Positions 1-10,099 are shown, counted from the first letter of the stretch. The stretch: DNA of 64,000 nucleotides from Alphaproteobacteria bacterium (GCA_026225415.1 JAMFSS010000011.1:1-64000); one strand, 5' to 3'. Program-made: numbers and translations. Notes: generated from the letters alone by a model not told the origin.

Positions 1-12
1 CCCCGCCCCCCC

Positions 13-52
13 CCCCTCTCCGCCCATAAGGACGGGCGGAGAGGGGTTTTTT
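13..52 (+). terminator. Strong intrinsic terminator (13-bp GC stem plus T-run)
   Basis: cccctctccgccc / gggcggagagggg stem followed by tttttt. Confidence 0.8.
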
Positions 53-153
53 CGCTTTTTCTTGCCTCAAGATTTTAAAAGTTAAGGGCTAGACCCCAAG
101 GGCACATTTACCTAAACTGGCCATCCGCAAGCCACCAACCGGAATAGACGCTC

Positions 154-933
154 ATGGTCGAACTCGCCCTCCCCAAAAATTCGCAAGTCACCGCAGGCGA
201 AAATTTTCCCGCGCCCAAAGCGTGCAAACGACCCAAGACATTCAAAGTCTATCGCTGGTCGCCCGAAGACGACCGCAATCCACGCGTCGATACCTATACC
301 ATCGACCTGGATGATTGCGGCCCGATGGTTTTGGACGCCATCATCTATATCAAAAACAAAATCGACAGCACGTTGACCTTCCGCCGTTCGTGCCGCGAAG
401 GCATTTGCGGTTCGTGCGCCATGAATATCGACGGCACCAATACGCTGGCCTGCACCAAACCCATCGACGATATTTCCGGCCCCGTCAAAATCTATCCGCT
501 GCCCCACATGGAAGTGGTCAAGGATCTGGTGCCGAACCTCAATCCGGTTTACGCGCAATATGCCTCTATCGAACCGTGGTTGAAAACCGAAACACCGCCG
601 CCGCACCGCGAACGTCTGCAAACGCCGGAAGAACGCGCCAAGCTCGACGGTCTGTATGAATGTATTTTGTGTTTCTGTTGCTCGACCGCTTGCCCCAGCT
701 ATTGGTGGAACAGCGACCGCTATCTGGGTCCCGCCGTCTTGCTGCAATCCTATCGCTGGCTGGCCGACAGCCGCGATGAAGCGACCGGCGAACGGTTGGA
801 CAATTTGCAAGACCCCTTCCGTTTGTACCGGTGCCATACGATCATGAATTGCACCAACACCTGCCCCAAAGGCTTGAACCCCGCCAAGGCGATTGCGGAA
901 ACCAAGAAAATGATGGCCGAACGGGTTGGTTAA
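154..933 (+). CDS. sdhB: Succinate dehydrogenase iron-sulfur subunit
   Basis: Fe-S motifs [55 protein letters not shown]. Confidence 0.97.
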   Translation: MVELALPKNSQVTAGENFPAPKACKRPKTFKVYRWSPEDDRNPRVDTYTIDLDDCGPMVLDAIIYIKNKIDSTLTFRRSCREGICGSCAMNIDGTNTLACTKPIDDISGPVKIYPLPHMEVVKDLVPNLNPVYAQYASIEPWLKTETPPPHRERLQTPEERAKLDGLYECILCFCCSTACPSYWWNSDRYLGPAVLLQSYRWLADSRDEATGERLDNLQDPFRLYRCHTIMNCTNTCPKGLNPAKAIAETKKMMAERVG

Positions 934-947
934 GAACCGTCCTGATC

Positions 948-980
948 ACGTCATCCCCAAAGGCGGGGATCCAGTTTTTT
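948..980 (+). repeat. Short palindromic repeat (cgtcatcccc..ggggatccag type) that may also terminate sdhB
   Basis: atcccc-aaaggc-ggggat hairpin followed by ccagtttttt. Confidence 0.55.
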
Positions 981-1062
981 AATACGCGCGCAAAATCAAT
1001 AATTACTTTCAGAATTTTATGCTATAGCCACGCCATAGCGATAATGGATTACAGTTACTCAA

Positions 1063-1830
1063 ATGATTGCCGAACAAACAAGAATACCGCCAGATTATAC
1101 CGATGATGTGCCGGTTCTGACAAAAGAACTGCTGACCTCGTTCCGCCATGACAGGCGATATGCCCAATCATCAGATTTCCGCGCGGCGGTCGACCGCATC
1201 CATTTATCGGAAACGCCCGATATTTTCTCTCACCTGACGGATATGAAACACAGCGTCGCCGTGTGGCGCCGCCCGCAGCCGCCGGTCATCGCCCAATTCA
1301 TCGCCTGCGCGATGGAGGTTCTCGACCACCCGCTCTATGAAGATTTACCATCCTATCTCTGCCTCAACGATAAAGGCCTATTGGCGTATCCGATGGGGCG
1401 TGAAATTGACCTTGATGATATCGCATCCCCTTTTACCGATGCGGAGATACCCCAAGAATTCTGCACGACATTCGCCACTTATTTTATGGACTCCCTGATC
1501 GGCGTCCTGAAAAATCTGCCTGCGGGAACAGCTCTCCAAAACTTTACATCCGAGGAAAATGCTTTTTATAAAGTCGGCAGATCCTTCCCGCACATGGATG
1601 GGGATCATGCCATCATCCTGCATGGCTCAGACCCCGGAACGCCTTATATGCTTTTCAACGACAAGCATGATCACGCGAAGCCCATCGAAGCGGATTACAG
1701 AACGCAAATTGGTGACGTAACATTTCATGGCGATGCGGTTGCGCACGCCTTGGCCACATCATGCCCCACCGCCCCTAACAAACGCAAAGCGCGTTTCTGC
1801 GCGATTTATGTTGTGAAGCTCAATCCCTAG
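1063..1830 (+). CDS. DUF1826-like hypothetical protein
   Basis: VAVWRRP near N-terminal half and HMDGDHAIILHGSDPGTPYML, resembling the HxD...GPGTxxL pattern of DUF1826. Confidence 0.45.
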   Translation: MIAEQTRIPPDYTDDVPVLTKELLTSFRHDRRYAQSSDFRAAVDRIHLSETPDIFSHLTDMKHSVAVWRRPQPPVIAQFIACAMEVLDHPLYEDLPSYLCLNDKGLLAYPMGREIDLDDIASPFTDAEIPQEFCTTFATYFMDSLIGVLKNLPAGTALQNFTSEENAFYKVGRSFPHMDGDHAIILHGSDPGTPYMLFNDKHDHAKPIEADYRTQIGDVTFHGDAVAHALATSCPTAPNKRKARFCAIYVVKLNP

Positions 1831-1836
1831 CGCGAT

Positions 1837-2832
1837 CTATACTAACTTCTCCGCCGGCACGCCAAAAGCATAACCCCGGTTACCCCGCGCGATATCGACC
1901 AGATCGGCGACAATCGCGCTGGCGGTCGGGTCGCCCGCGCCGCGCCCCTGGATCAAAGTTTCACCCGAAAAATCACCCGAAATTTCGAGCGCGTTGAACA
2001 CGCCGCCGACATTGGCCACCGCTTCCGTCAGCGGCACGAACACAGGCTGCACGCGCTGCGTCACCTCGCCCGCCTCATTACGCGTGGCGATGCCCAATAA
2101 TTTGATGCGCCCGCCCTTGGCCGATGCCGCCCGCAAATCCTGCAAGGTAATCGCGCGGATGCCTTCCACAAAAATCGCCCCCAAATCCGGCGCGCGGCCA
2201 AACACCACCGCCGCCAAAATCGCCAGCTTGTTCGCGGTATCGATGCCGTCGATATCATCCGAAGGATCGGCTTCGGCATAACCCAATTTTTGTGCATCGG
2301 CCAATATGGTCGCAAAATCCGCACCTTCGCTTTCCATACGCGTCAGAATGTAATTACAGGTGCCGTTCAAAATCCCGCGTATCGATGAAATGCGATTGGC
2401 TGCCAAGCCTTCGCGCAACATTTTCAAAACCGGCACCGCGCCGCACACCGATGCTTCAAACGATAATTGTACCTTATGCGTTTCCGCCATTTGCGCCAAT
2501 TCAACGCCATGCGCCGCGATCAACGCCTTGTTGGCGGTGACGAAATGCTTGCCGTTTTTCAATGCCGCACGCGCCAGTTCCAACGCGATGCCCGACGCGC
2601 CGCCCACGACTTCGACCACGATATCCACATCATCGCGCTTGGCTAAATCCAGAACATCATCAACCCAATCGATGCCCGACACATCGCAATCACGTTTTTT
2701 GCCCTTGTCGCGCGCGCTTACGGCCACCACTTTCATCATCTGACCCCGTTCGGCCAGCAATTCGGCGTTCGCCTGTAACAACCGCAATGTCGCGGCACCC
2801 ACATGTCCCAATCCGGCCAAAGCTATACGCAT
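1837..2832 (-). CDS. hom: Homoserine dehydrogenase
   Basis: GLGHVGAATLRLL NAD-binding motif, NKALIAAHG, GILNGTCNYILTRME, EADPSDDIDGIDTANKLAILA. Confidence 0.93.
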   Translation of the reverse strand: MRIALAGLGHVGAATLRLLQANAELLAERGQMMKVVAVSARDKGKKRDCDVSGIDWVDDVLDLAKRDDVDIVVEVVGGASGIALELARAALKNGKHFVTANKALIAAHGVELAQMAETHKVQLSFEASVCGAVPVLKMLREGLAANRISSIRGILNGTCNYILTRMESEGADFATILADAQKLGYAEADPSDDIDGIDTANKLAILAAVVFGRAPDLGAIFVEGIRAITLQDLRAASAKGGRIKLLGIATRNEAGEVTQRVQPVFVPLTEAVANVGGVFNALEISGDFSGETLIQGRGAGDPTASAIVADLVDIARGNRGYAFGVPAEKLV

Positions 2833-2835
2833 GAT

Positions 2836-3228
2836 TTATTCTTTCGGTAATTGCGGGGGCACCAACGCGCTGTGTGGCGCGTCCGGCGTTAATGTGGAAT
2901 CTGAATTCACGACAGCATCCTCATCGGCGGCTTGCTGTTTTGCGGCGCCGGCTTCGTCGCGCTCAAATTCCATTTCGTTCATGTAATGATTATACGCGGC
3001 GGGTGGCGAGAAATCCTTGGGCATAAAGGGAACATCGCCCACGCGTGGCCAACCGCTTGGGTCGGCCATTGTGGGGTCTGGGGTTTGGATCAATCGTGGC
3101 TGCGCTTTAACATCATCCGGCACTGTGCCATGCGTCGCAAGGCTGGGGATGCCGAGCATATCGCAACCGCCCAACGCAAAAAGACACAGCAGACACAGGA
3201 TTGATGATGCAGCGCGACAGAATTTCAT
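2836..3228 (-). CDS. Hypothetical lipoprotein
   Basis: Signal peptide with lipobox LFALGGCDM. Confidence 0.65.
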   Translation of the reverse strand: MKFCRAASSILCLLCLFALGGCDMLGIPSLATHGTVPDDVKAQPRLIQTPDPTMADPSGWPRVGDVPFMPKDFSPPAAYNHYMNEMEFERDEAGAAKQQAADEDAVVNSDSTLTPDAPHSALVPPQLPKE

Positions 3229-3261
3229 GTATTTTACTTCCGCGATTCAGATGTGGTGGTA

Positions 3262-5283
3262 ATGAGCATAGCAGACGACACGCCAGATTCCCAACAGGGC
3301 AAGAAAGCCGATAAATCGCTGGAAGCGATTACGGCTTTGCGGCGTGCCATGGAACAAAGGCTGCAGGAATCCAAAGCGGTTCAGGTCGAAACACCAAAGC
3401 CGGAAACGCCCGAGCCAGAAGCCCCAAAACCCGAACCACCACAGCCCCAAGCAGAAACACCGGAACCAAAACCGGCATCTGCCCCGCCGCCCGAACAAGA
3501 AATCCCCATCAATTTCGACCCCATCGAATGGGGGCGCATTTTGTATCATGTCGCGGAATGCAGCCAAGGGCTGATCCGCGATTATATGGAACGGATGCGC
3601 CACCGCCCGATCGAAATGCCGTCTTTCAGCCCGATGCCGATGCTGGATTCCCTGACGCAATTCTCGTCGCGGCTTTTGGAAGACCCCGAAGCCTATACCG
3701 ACGCGCAAATCGCGCTGTGGCAACATTATCTGGATTTGACCCGCACAAATTTGCAGCGTTTGCAGGGCATGGAAACGCCATCGGTTGACGCGGCGCCCGC
3801 GGACAAAAGATTCAAAGCCAAAGACTGGGAAACAAACTGGTTTTTCGATTTCCTGAAACAAGCCTATCTTTCCACGGCGGAAGAAGCGCGTCGCTTGGTC
3901 AATCAGGAAGCCACGCATATCAAAGGCAACCGCGCGCGCAAGATCGAATTTTATACCCGCCTGTTTATCGATGCGACATCGCCCAGCAATTTCTGGCTGA
4001 CCAACCCCGAAGTGCTGCGCGCGACCTGGGACAGCAAAGGCGAAAACCTGATCAAAGGTTTGCAAAATTTGTTGGGCGACATGGAACGCGGCAACGGCAT
4101 GCTGCAAATCAGCATGAGCGATTATCACGCCTTCCAAATCGGCAAAAATATCGCGACGACCCCGGGCAAGGTAATTTACCAAAACGATTTGATGCAGCTG
4201 ATCCAATATGCGCCCAACACCGATACGGTGAAAAGCATACCGCTACTTATTCTGCCGCCATGGATCAATAAATATTACATCCTCGATCTGCGCGAAAAAA
4301 ACTCCCTCATCGGTTATCTGGTCGCGCAAGGCTTCACCGTTTTTTGCGTGTCATGGGTTAACCCTGTTAAACGCCACGCGCTTACCCAGTTCGAAGATTA
4401 TATGGACAAAGGCGCCTTGGACGCGTTGCGCGAAATCAAACGTGCGACCGGTGCCGATGCGGTGAATGTAACCGGCTATTGCATCGGCGGCACTTTGCTG
4501 GCCTGCACACAGGCTTATCTGGCGGCGCTGCCCGACTATCCCGTCGATTTGCCGAAAATAAACACCGGTTCCTATCTGGTGACGATGATCGACTTTGAAA
4601 ATCCGGGCGATCTGGGCGTTTTCATCGACGAAGAACAAATCCGCATGTTAGAAGACCGCATGGCGCGCCAGGGTTTCATGGATGCCGCCAGCATGATGCT
4701 CAGTTTTAACCTGCTACGCGCCAATGATTTGATCTGGCCGTTCGTTATCAATAATTACATGCTGGGGCGCGAACCTTTCCCGTTCGATATTTTGTATTGG
4801 AACGCCGACGCCACCAATCTGCCCGCCGCGATGCACAGCTATTACCTTCGCAAAATGTATCTGAACAACAAGCTGGTCGAACCGGGCGCGCTTAAAATGC
4901 GCGAGGTGCCGATCGATATCACACAAATTGAAACGCCCAGCTTTATCCTCGCGACCCGCGAAGACCATATCGCACAGTGGCAATCGGCCTATGCCGCCAC
5001 CCAATATTACGCGGGCGATATGAAATTTGTGCTGGCCGGTTCCGGCCATGTCGCGGGCATCGTCAACCCGCCATCGGCGCAAAAATACAATTACTGGACC
5101 AACACCATTTGCCCCGCCAACCCCGATGAATGGTTTGCGCAGGCCGAAAGCCACAAAGGATCATGGTGGGTGGAATGGGCAGAGTGGCTGGAAACACATG
5201 CGGGCGAAAACGTAACACCGCGCGAGATCACAGACTTCATCGAAAACGCGCCGGGCAGCTATGTCAAGGTTCGTGCGGTCTAA
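3262..5283 (+). CDS. phaC: Class I poly(R)-hydroxyalkanoate synthase with Pro/Glu-rich N-terminal extension
   Basis: PhaC N-terminal region, GYCIGGTLLA lipase-like box, PPWINKYYILDLREKNSLI, SGHVAGIVNPP; ORF opens at 3253, MSIADD start preferred. Confidence 0.93.
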   Translation: MSIADDTPDSQQGKKADKSLEAITALRRAMEQRLQESKAVQVETPKPETPEPEAPKPEPPQPQAETPEPKPASAPPPEQEIPINFDPIEWGRILYHVAECSQGLIRDYMERMRHRPIEMPSFSPMPMLDSLTQFSSRLLEDPEAYTDAQIALWQHYLDLTRTNLQRLQGMETPSVDAAPADKRFKAKDWETNWFFDFLKQAYLSTAEEARRLVNQEATHIKGNRARKIEFYTRLFIDATSPSNFWLTNPEVLRATWDSKGENLIKGLQNLLGDMERGNGMLQISMSDYHAFQIGKNIATTPGKVIYQNDLMQLIQYAPNTDTVKSIPLLILPPWINKYYILDLREKNSLIGYLVAQGFTVFCVSWVNPVKRHALTQFEDYMDKGALDALREIKRATGADAVNVTGYCIGGTLLACTQAYLAALPDYPVDLPKINTGSYLVTMIDFENPGDLGVFIDEEQIRMLEDRMARQGFMDAASMMLSFNLLRANDLIWPFVINNYMLGREPFPFDILYWNADATNLPAAMHSYYLRKMYLNNKLVEPGALKMREVPIDITQIETPSFILATREDHIAQWQSAYAATQYYAGDMKFVLAGSGHVAGIVNPPSAQKYNYWTNTICPANPDEWFAQAESHKGSWWVEWAEWLETHAGENVTPREITDFIENAPGSYVKVRAV

Positions 5284-6500
5284 ACTTTGGCGACACTCAA
5301 CCACTCCAACCGCGCCGCATTCTTCTGCAAATAACTTTCCAATGCAGCCGTCACGCGCGGATCAAAAGCCCCGCCCGCGTCTTTCGATAATTTCTGGCTG
5401 GCCGAAATAAAATCCGCCCCGTCGCGATAGGCGCGCGGGCTGACCAGTGCTACAAAGGCATTGGCGACAGCGACAATCCGCGCCGAAACCAAAATCGCTT
5501 CACCCGCCAGATTATTCGGCACGCCCGTACCGTCAAACCGTTCCAACACCTGCCGCAAAGTCGGCACCACCGGCATGCCAAATTCGATGCGCGACAAAAT
5601 TTCCGCCGATGTCATGATACTGTCGCGGATGCGTTGCAATTCATCGGGCGTCAAAGCTTCGGTCTTGGTCAAGATCGCGCGCGACACCAACACTTTGCCG
5701 AAATTCATCAAGGAACCGGCAATTTCCGCGGTGTCCCGCTCGCCGTCGCTCAACCGCATTTCCTCGGCCAAGGCCCGCGATAATTGCCCCACGCGGAGCG
5801 AATGACCGGAAGCATAAGGATCGCGGCGATCCACAACCGCAACCAAAGTCGATATCACCTGCCGCAATGTGCCTTCGCGTTTTTCGCGTTCAACCACAAA
5901 GCTGGTGATGTTTTCGCCATGCGCCATAACGCCGCCGTGAAATTCGCCAAAGGCATCCAAACGGTGATAACGCGTGCGCGTATGCTGCAAAATGCCGCCC
6001 GCATCGACAAACTGATCCAGAACTTCAAACGCCTGATGCACAGTACCGACGCGTTCCAGATTGCGCAAAATTTTGCGGCCCCGCTCCGCGCCCAAAATCT
6101 CGACCGGCTTTTTACCCAGAATATCGTTTTCCGAAACGCCCAGATCTTTGGCCGCGCTGGCATTCACAAACCAGTATGATCCTTCTTTATCATAAATCGC
6201 CAAAGTCGATGGCGTATTGTTATTCAATGTCTGAAAAAAATCATCCTGAACATTCAACCGTTTTTGCAATTCATCAATACGGTGCTGAAATCCGGTCGAT
6301 GACGAAAGCTGGCTTTCGCCGACGAACCCCCAAACCAGAAGAAGAACCAAAACGCCCAAAGGAACCGCGACAGAAAAAACCCATTCGCCGCCCTGCACCA
6401 AACCATGCACCGCAGACGCGGCCAATAACGCCCCGACACTAACCGCCAGAAGTTTTTTCAGCGCAGAAGAACGGGCGAGAGAAGCCATAAGGGAACCCAC
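5280..6500 (-). CDS. Membrane-anchored PAS protein with degenerate HD-GYP-like domain
   Basis: N-terminal TM segments, PAS region (FFQTLNNNTPSTLAIYDKEGSYWFVN), then DPYASGHSLRVGQLSRALAEEM ... LMNFGK ... LERFDGTGVP ... RAYRDG in HD-GYP order. Confidence 0.7.
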   Translation of the reverse strand: MGSLMASLARSSALKKLLAVSVGALLAASAVHGLVQGGEWVFSVAVPLGVLVLLLVWGFVGESQLSSSTGFQHRIDELQKRLNVQDDFFQTLNNNTPSTLAIYDKEGSYWFVNASAAKDLGVSENDILGKKPVEILGAERGRKILRNLERVGTVHQAFEVLDQFVDAGGILQHTRTRYHRLDAFGEFHGGVMAHGENITSFVVEREKREGTLRQVISTLVAVVDRRDPYASGHSLRVGQLSRALAEEMRLSDGERDTAEIAGSLMNFGKVLVSRAILTKTEALTPDELQRIRDSIMTSAEILSRIEFGMPVVPTLRQVLERFDGTGVPNNLAGEAILVSARIVAVANAFVALVSPRAYRDGADFISASQKLSKDAGGAFDPRVTAALESYLQKNAARLEWLSVAKV

Positions 6501-6587
6501 AAGAATGACGAAGCTAAAATCCTATGCCCAACAGGTGAAATTTGGGTTAAAGAGATACGCCGTAGCCCCAAACAACGCCAAAACCTC

Positions 6588-7322
6588 ATGCCAAACAGCC
6601 AAAAAGCCATAGAAACAAAGAATTTACGCAAAACGTTCGATGAAACTGTCGCGGTCGATGACCTGACGCTGTCCATCACGGCGGGCAGCATAACCGGCCT
6701 TCTGGGTGGCAATGGCGCGGGCAAAAGCACGACCATGGGCATGATGCTTGGCCTGCTGCAACCAACATCGGGCATTATCACTTTGTTGGGTCACAATCTG
6801 CAAACGCACCGCGAAGACATTACACCCTTTGTCAATTTTTCGTCGCCCTATGTCGATCTGCCCAATCGCCTGACCATCCGCCAGAACCTTGTCACCTATG
6901 GTCATCTGTATGGCATCGTTGATTTAAAAAACCGCATAGCAGAACTGGCCGGCCATCTGCAAATCACCGCCCTGCTGGACCGCCGCCACGGCACGCTTTC
7001 CGCCGGACAACGCACGCGGGCGTCGCTCGCCAAATCTTTGCTCAACCGCCCGCAGCTTTTACTGCTTGATGAACCAACCGCATCGCTCGACCCCGACACG
7101 GCGGATTGGGTGCGCACACTCTTATTGGATTACCGCCGCGATACCGGCGCGACCATTTTCATGTCTTCCCATAATATGGTCGAAGTCGAACGCATGTGCG
7201 ACGATGTGATTGTGATGAAGCAAGGCAAAATCGTCGCCACCGGCACGCCCATCGAACTCCTTACCCGTTTTGACCGCAAAAATCTTGAAGAGGTGTTCCT
7301 TGACATCGTCCGCAACCCGTAA
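6588..7322 (+). CDS. ABC transporter ATP-binding protein
   Basis: Walker A GGNGAGKST, signature LSAGQRTRASLAKSLL, Walker B LLLLDEPTASLD. Confidence 0.93.
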   Translation: MPNSQKAIETKNLRKTFDETVAVDDLTLSITAGSITGLLGGNGAGKSTTMGMMLGLLQPTSGIITLLGHNLQTHREDITPFVNFSSPYVDLPNRLTIRQNLVTYGHLYGIVDLKNRIAELAGHLQITALLDRRHGTLSAGQRTRASLAKSLLNRPQLLLLDEPTASLDPDTADWVRTLLLDYRRDTGATIFMSSHNMVEVERMCDDVIVMKQGKIVATGTPIELLTRFDRKNLEEVFLDIVRNP

Positions 7323-8124
7323 GTCGCCGCTTCCATCCCTGCGGCGTATCCACGGCCTGACCCTGCGCCACCTTTATCTTTATAAGGAATCATGGCCGCG
7401 TCTGGTCGAAATGATGTATTGGCCCATCCTTAACATCATCCTGTTCGGCTTCATCAGCATGGCCATCATGCGCCGCACAGGCCATGCCGATGTGACAACA
7501 GACGCATATCTGGGCGGGTTGATGCTGGCCGAAATTCTGGTGCGCAGCTCGATGGCCATGTTGATTATGTATATGGAGGAAGTCTGGTCGCGCAATCTGG
7601 GCCATCTGTTCGCAAGCCCTCTGCGCCTGCGCGATTACATTGCGGCGCTAATGACGCTCAGCACTGCGCGCTGCCTCATCGCCGTCATCCCCGCTTTTGC
7701 CATCGTCTATTTCCTGTTCGATTTCTCGATCCTGCGCATGGGGTGGGCGCTACCCCTTTATACTGCGTTGCTGTGCTTCAACGGCTGGTGGTACGGCATG
7801 CTGGTTATCTCTTTGCTCATGCGTTTCGGCCTTGCGGCGGAATGGCTGGGCTGGATGTGTTCATGGCTGTTGATGCCCTTTATGGCGCCCTATTACCCCG
7901 TATCCATCCTGCCCAAAGCCTTCCAATATATTTCATGGTCGCTGCCCAGCACTTATGTGTTCGAAAGCATGAAACAACAAATGGCAACCGGCGCTATCCG
8001 TTTCGACTATCTTGGCATCGCCTTGGCGCTCAACATCCTTTATCTCGGCCTGGCAGCCCTTGTTGTCCGCCGCGCCTTCGCCCATGCCCGCAACAGCGGC
8101 GGCCTCCTGCAAATGGGCGAATAA
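7300..8124 (+). CDS. ABC transporter permease (ABC-2 type)
   Basis: Multiple TM segments, overlaps the ATPase stop; TTG start at 7300 likely (ORF opens at TTG 7270). Confidence 0.8.
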   Translation: MTSSATRKSPLPSLRRIHGLTLRHLYLYKESWPRLVEMMYWPILNIILFGFISMAIMRRTGHADVTTDAYLGGLMLAEILVRSSMAMLIMYMEEVWSRNLGHLFASPLRLRDYIAALMTLSTARCLIAVIPAFAIVYFLFDFSILRMGWALPLYTALLCFNGWWYGMLVISLLMRFGLAAEWLGWMCSWLLMPFMAPYYPVSILPKAFQYISWSLPSTYVFESMKQQMATGAIRFDYLGIALALNILYLGLAALVVRRAFAHARNSGGLLQMGE

Positions 8125-8212
8125 TCGCGCCCCACCACAGAATCGCCATCTTTTTTCTCCAAATATCATCTGTGCCGTTGCCGCGCCGTAACATCCTGTC
8201 TATAAAGCCTTT

Positions 8213-9013
8213 ATGACCGACCAAGCCGATAAACCCGCTGTAACAGTCAAGCCCCCAACGCCCGAAAACATGTGGGCGGAAATTTCGGTTGCCGTTAATT
8301 ATCTGACGCGGTTCAGCCTTCCCTTCAAAAACGAATTGCGCTCCAGCCTCATCAGCCGCTCCATGGTCTGGTTCCCGATTATCGGTGCCGCCATAGGTCT
8401 TGCCGGCGCCAGCATCGACTGGATCGCGACCTTGATGCGCATGCCGGGCGTTATCACCGCAACGGCGGCGGTGGTCGGCATGTTGTTCATCACCCGCGCG
8501 TTACATGAAGAAGAATTCGCCAACCTGATCGATGCCTATGGCAAAAGCGTGGACAGCGAAGCCAACCATGTCGGCTGGCTGAAAGAAGAACGCTCGGTGC
8601 GTTACGGTACGCTCGGCATCATCCTGATCATCATCCTGAAAATCGGCGCAATCGCCAGCCTCGCCGACAACACGCTCGTTTTCCAAACCCTCATCGTCGC
8701 CTCCAGCTGGTCACGCGCTTTAATGGTCGTGGCGGCGGCGTGGTTGCGCCCCATTGACGGTGACCCGGTCGCAGAACATTTCCAACAACCACCGGCACTA
8801 CGCGTTGCGGTCGCGGTTGGCGTCGCCATGATCATCGCCTATATGGCTTTGGATGAAGACACCGCAACCGTTCTTATCGCCGGAAGCATTTCGGGATTAA
8901 TAGTTGCCCTTATCGGCGCCAACCATCTGCGCGGCTACACCGGTGCCCTGCTCGGCACGCTGCAACAAGTGGTCGAAGTCACCATCTTCGGAATTATTCT
9001 GGCCATTCAGTAA
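8213..9013 (+). CDS. Divergent CobS-like (adenosylcobinamide-GDP ribazoletransferase family) membrane protein
   Basis: NYLTRFSLP, FPIIGAAIGL, HEEEFANLIDAY, KEERSVRYGTLGIILIIILK, RGYTGALLGTLQQVVEV line up with CobS landmarks. Confidence 0.65.
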   Translation: MTDQADKPAVTVKPPTPENMWAEISVAVNYLTRFSLPFKNELRSSLISRSMVWFPIIGAAIGLAGASIDWIATLMRMPGVITATAAVVGMLFITRALHEEEFANLIDAYGKSVDSEANHVGWLKEERSVRYGTLGIILIIILKIGAIASLADNTLVFQTLIVASSWSRALMVVAAAWLRPIDGDPVAEHFQQPPALRVAVAVGVAMIIAYMALDEDTATVLIAGSISGLIVALIGANHLRGYTGALLGTLQQVVEVTIFGIILAIQ

Positions 9014-9034
9014 CGGCCGGTGTAAAAAACCGTT

Positions 9035-10078
9035 ATGCCCCCATCACCAAAAAACCAATCCGAAAACGCGCCACACATCATCCCGCTCAGTGACGCTCGC
9101 GCTTCCTATATCGCAATGCTCGTTCAACGCGCATCGGGCATGATCGATTTCCGCACCGGATCAGGTCGCCTGATGCGCGATCTGTTATTGCATTGGCCTG
9201 TGATTGATGATGGCGAAGATGACGCGTTGGAATTGTGCCGCCATATTGCGGATGCCGTTTATCCGTTGACGGCGGCTTTACATGCCCAAGGGGTCGAGCT
9301 GGAAATCACTTTGTCTTCCAAACCGGTCGAAGTCACGGGGCCGATTGATGTTATGTCGACCCTTTTATTATTGGATGCGAAAACCAAACAGGAAATCCAT
9401 CACTTCATCTCGCCCGAAAAACCTTTGCCGAAAAACGAAACGCTGCGCATCGCCAAGGGTGTCGCCCTTTTGTGCAAGCCGTTGAACTATAATTACCACA
9501 CGTTGCAAGACGACCGCGAAAGAACCGATCATCCCTCGCAAGGCATTTTCGAACTGGCGCAATCCATGATCAATGCGATGTATGACAGCCCGGCCTTCAT
9601 CGAACAGGATCGCAGCATTCTGGCGATCGTCAAAAGGCATTTGCAATTTTTGCCGGAAAATCTTATCCGCGCCGCCGCCTATTTGGGTGCGCCGAAAACG
9701 GCACCGCACAGCGCCGATGGTATGACAGGATTACCACTTAACATGCGCGCGATGGAACGTAGCCTGATGGCCTATGCCATGGATAAAAACCTGTCGGCCA
9801 ATTTGCGCGGCGGATTGCGGCAGGTCGCGCAGGTTTTGCGCGGCCATTCGCCGCAGGCAACCTTCGCGGAATCCGCGCATCTGGAAACCGCCAAGCACGC
9901 GGTCAAAACCGGCGACGTGGCAAAAGTCACCCGCTCGCCGGATTATCATTTGCTGCCCAAATCGGCACCCATCAACAGCATCGGCCGGTTGGACAAGATT
10001 GCGGGCATCGCCGCAACCAACGCCGCACCCCTCCGCCATATGGCGGCCTCCCCCGCACCGATACTGGGAATTATATAA
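9035..10078 (+). CDS. Hypothetical protein, no recognised domain
   Basis: Long ORF (347 aa) 22 bp after the CobS-like gene. Confidence 0.6.
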   Translation: MPPSPKNQSENAPHIIPLSDARASYIAMLVQRASGMIDFRTGSGRLMRDLLLHWPVIDDGEDDALELCRHIADAVYPLTAALHAQGVELEITLSSKPVEVTGPIDVMSTLLLLDAKTKQEIHHFISPEKPLPKNETLRIAKGVALLCKPLNYNYHTLQDDRERTDHPSQGIFELAQSMINAMYDSPAFIEQDRSILAIVKRHLQFLPENLIRAAAYLGAPKTAPHSADGMTGLPLNMRAMERSLMAYAMDKNLSANLRGGLRQVAQVLRGHSPQATFAESAHLETAKHAVKTGDVAKVTRSPDYHLLPKSAPINSIGRLDKIAGIAATNAAPLRHMAASPAPILGII

Positions 10079-10099
10079 GACGAATGACAGGGCAAAGAT

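Noticed and set aside
3247-4206. 319-aa minus-strand ORF opposite phaC
   Set aside because: Shadow ORF: biased composition and fully antisense to a confidently identified gene.
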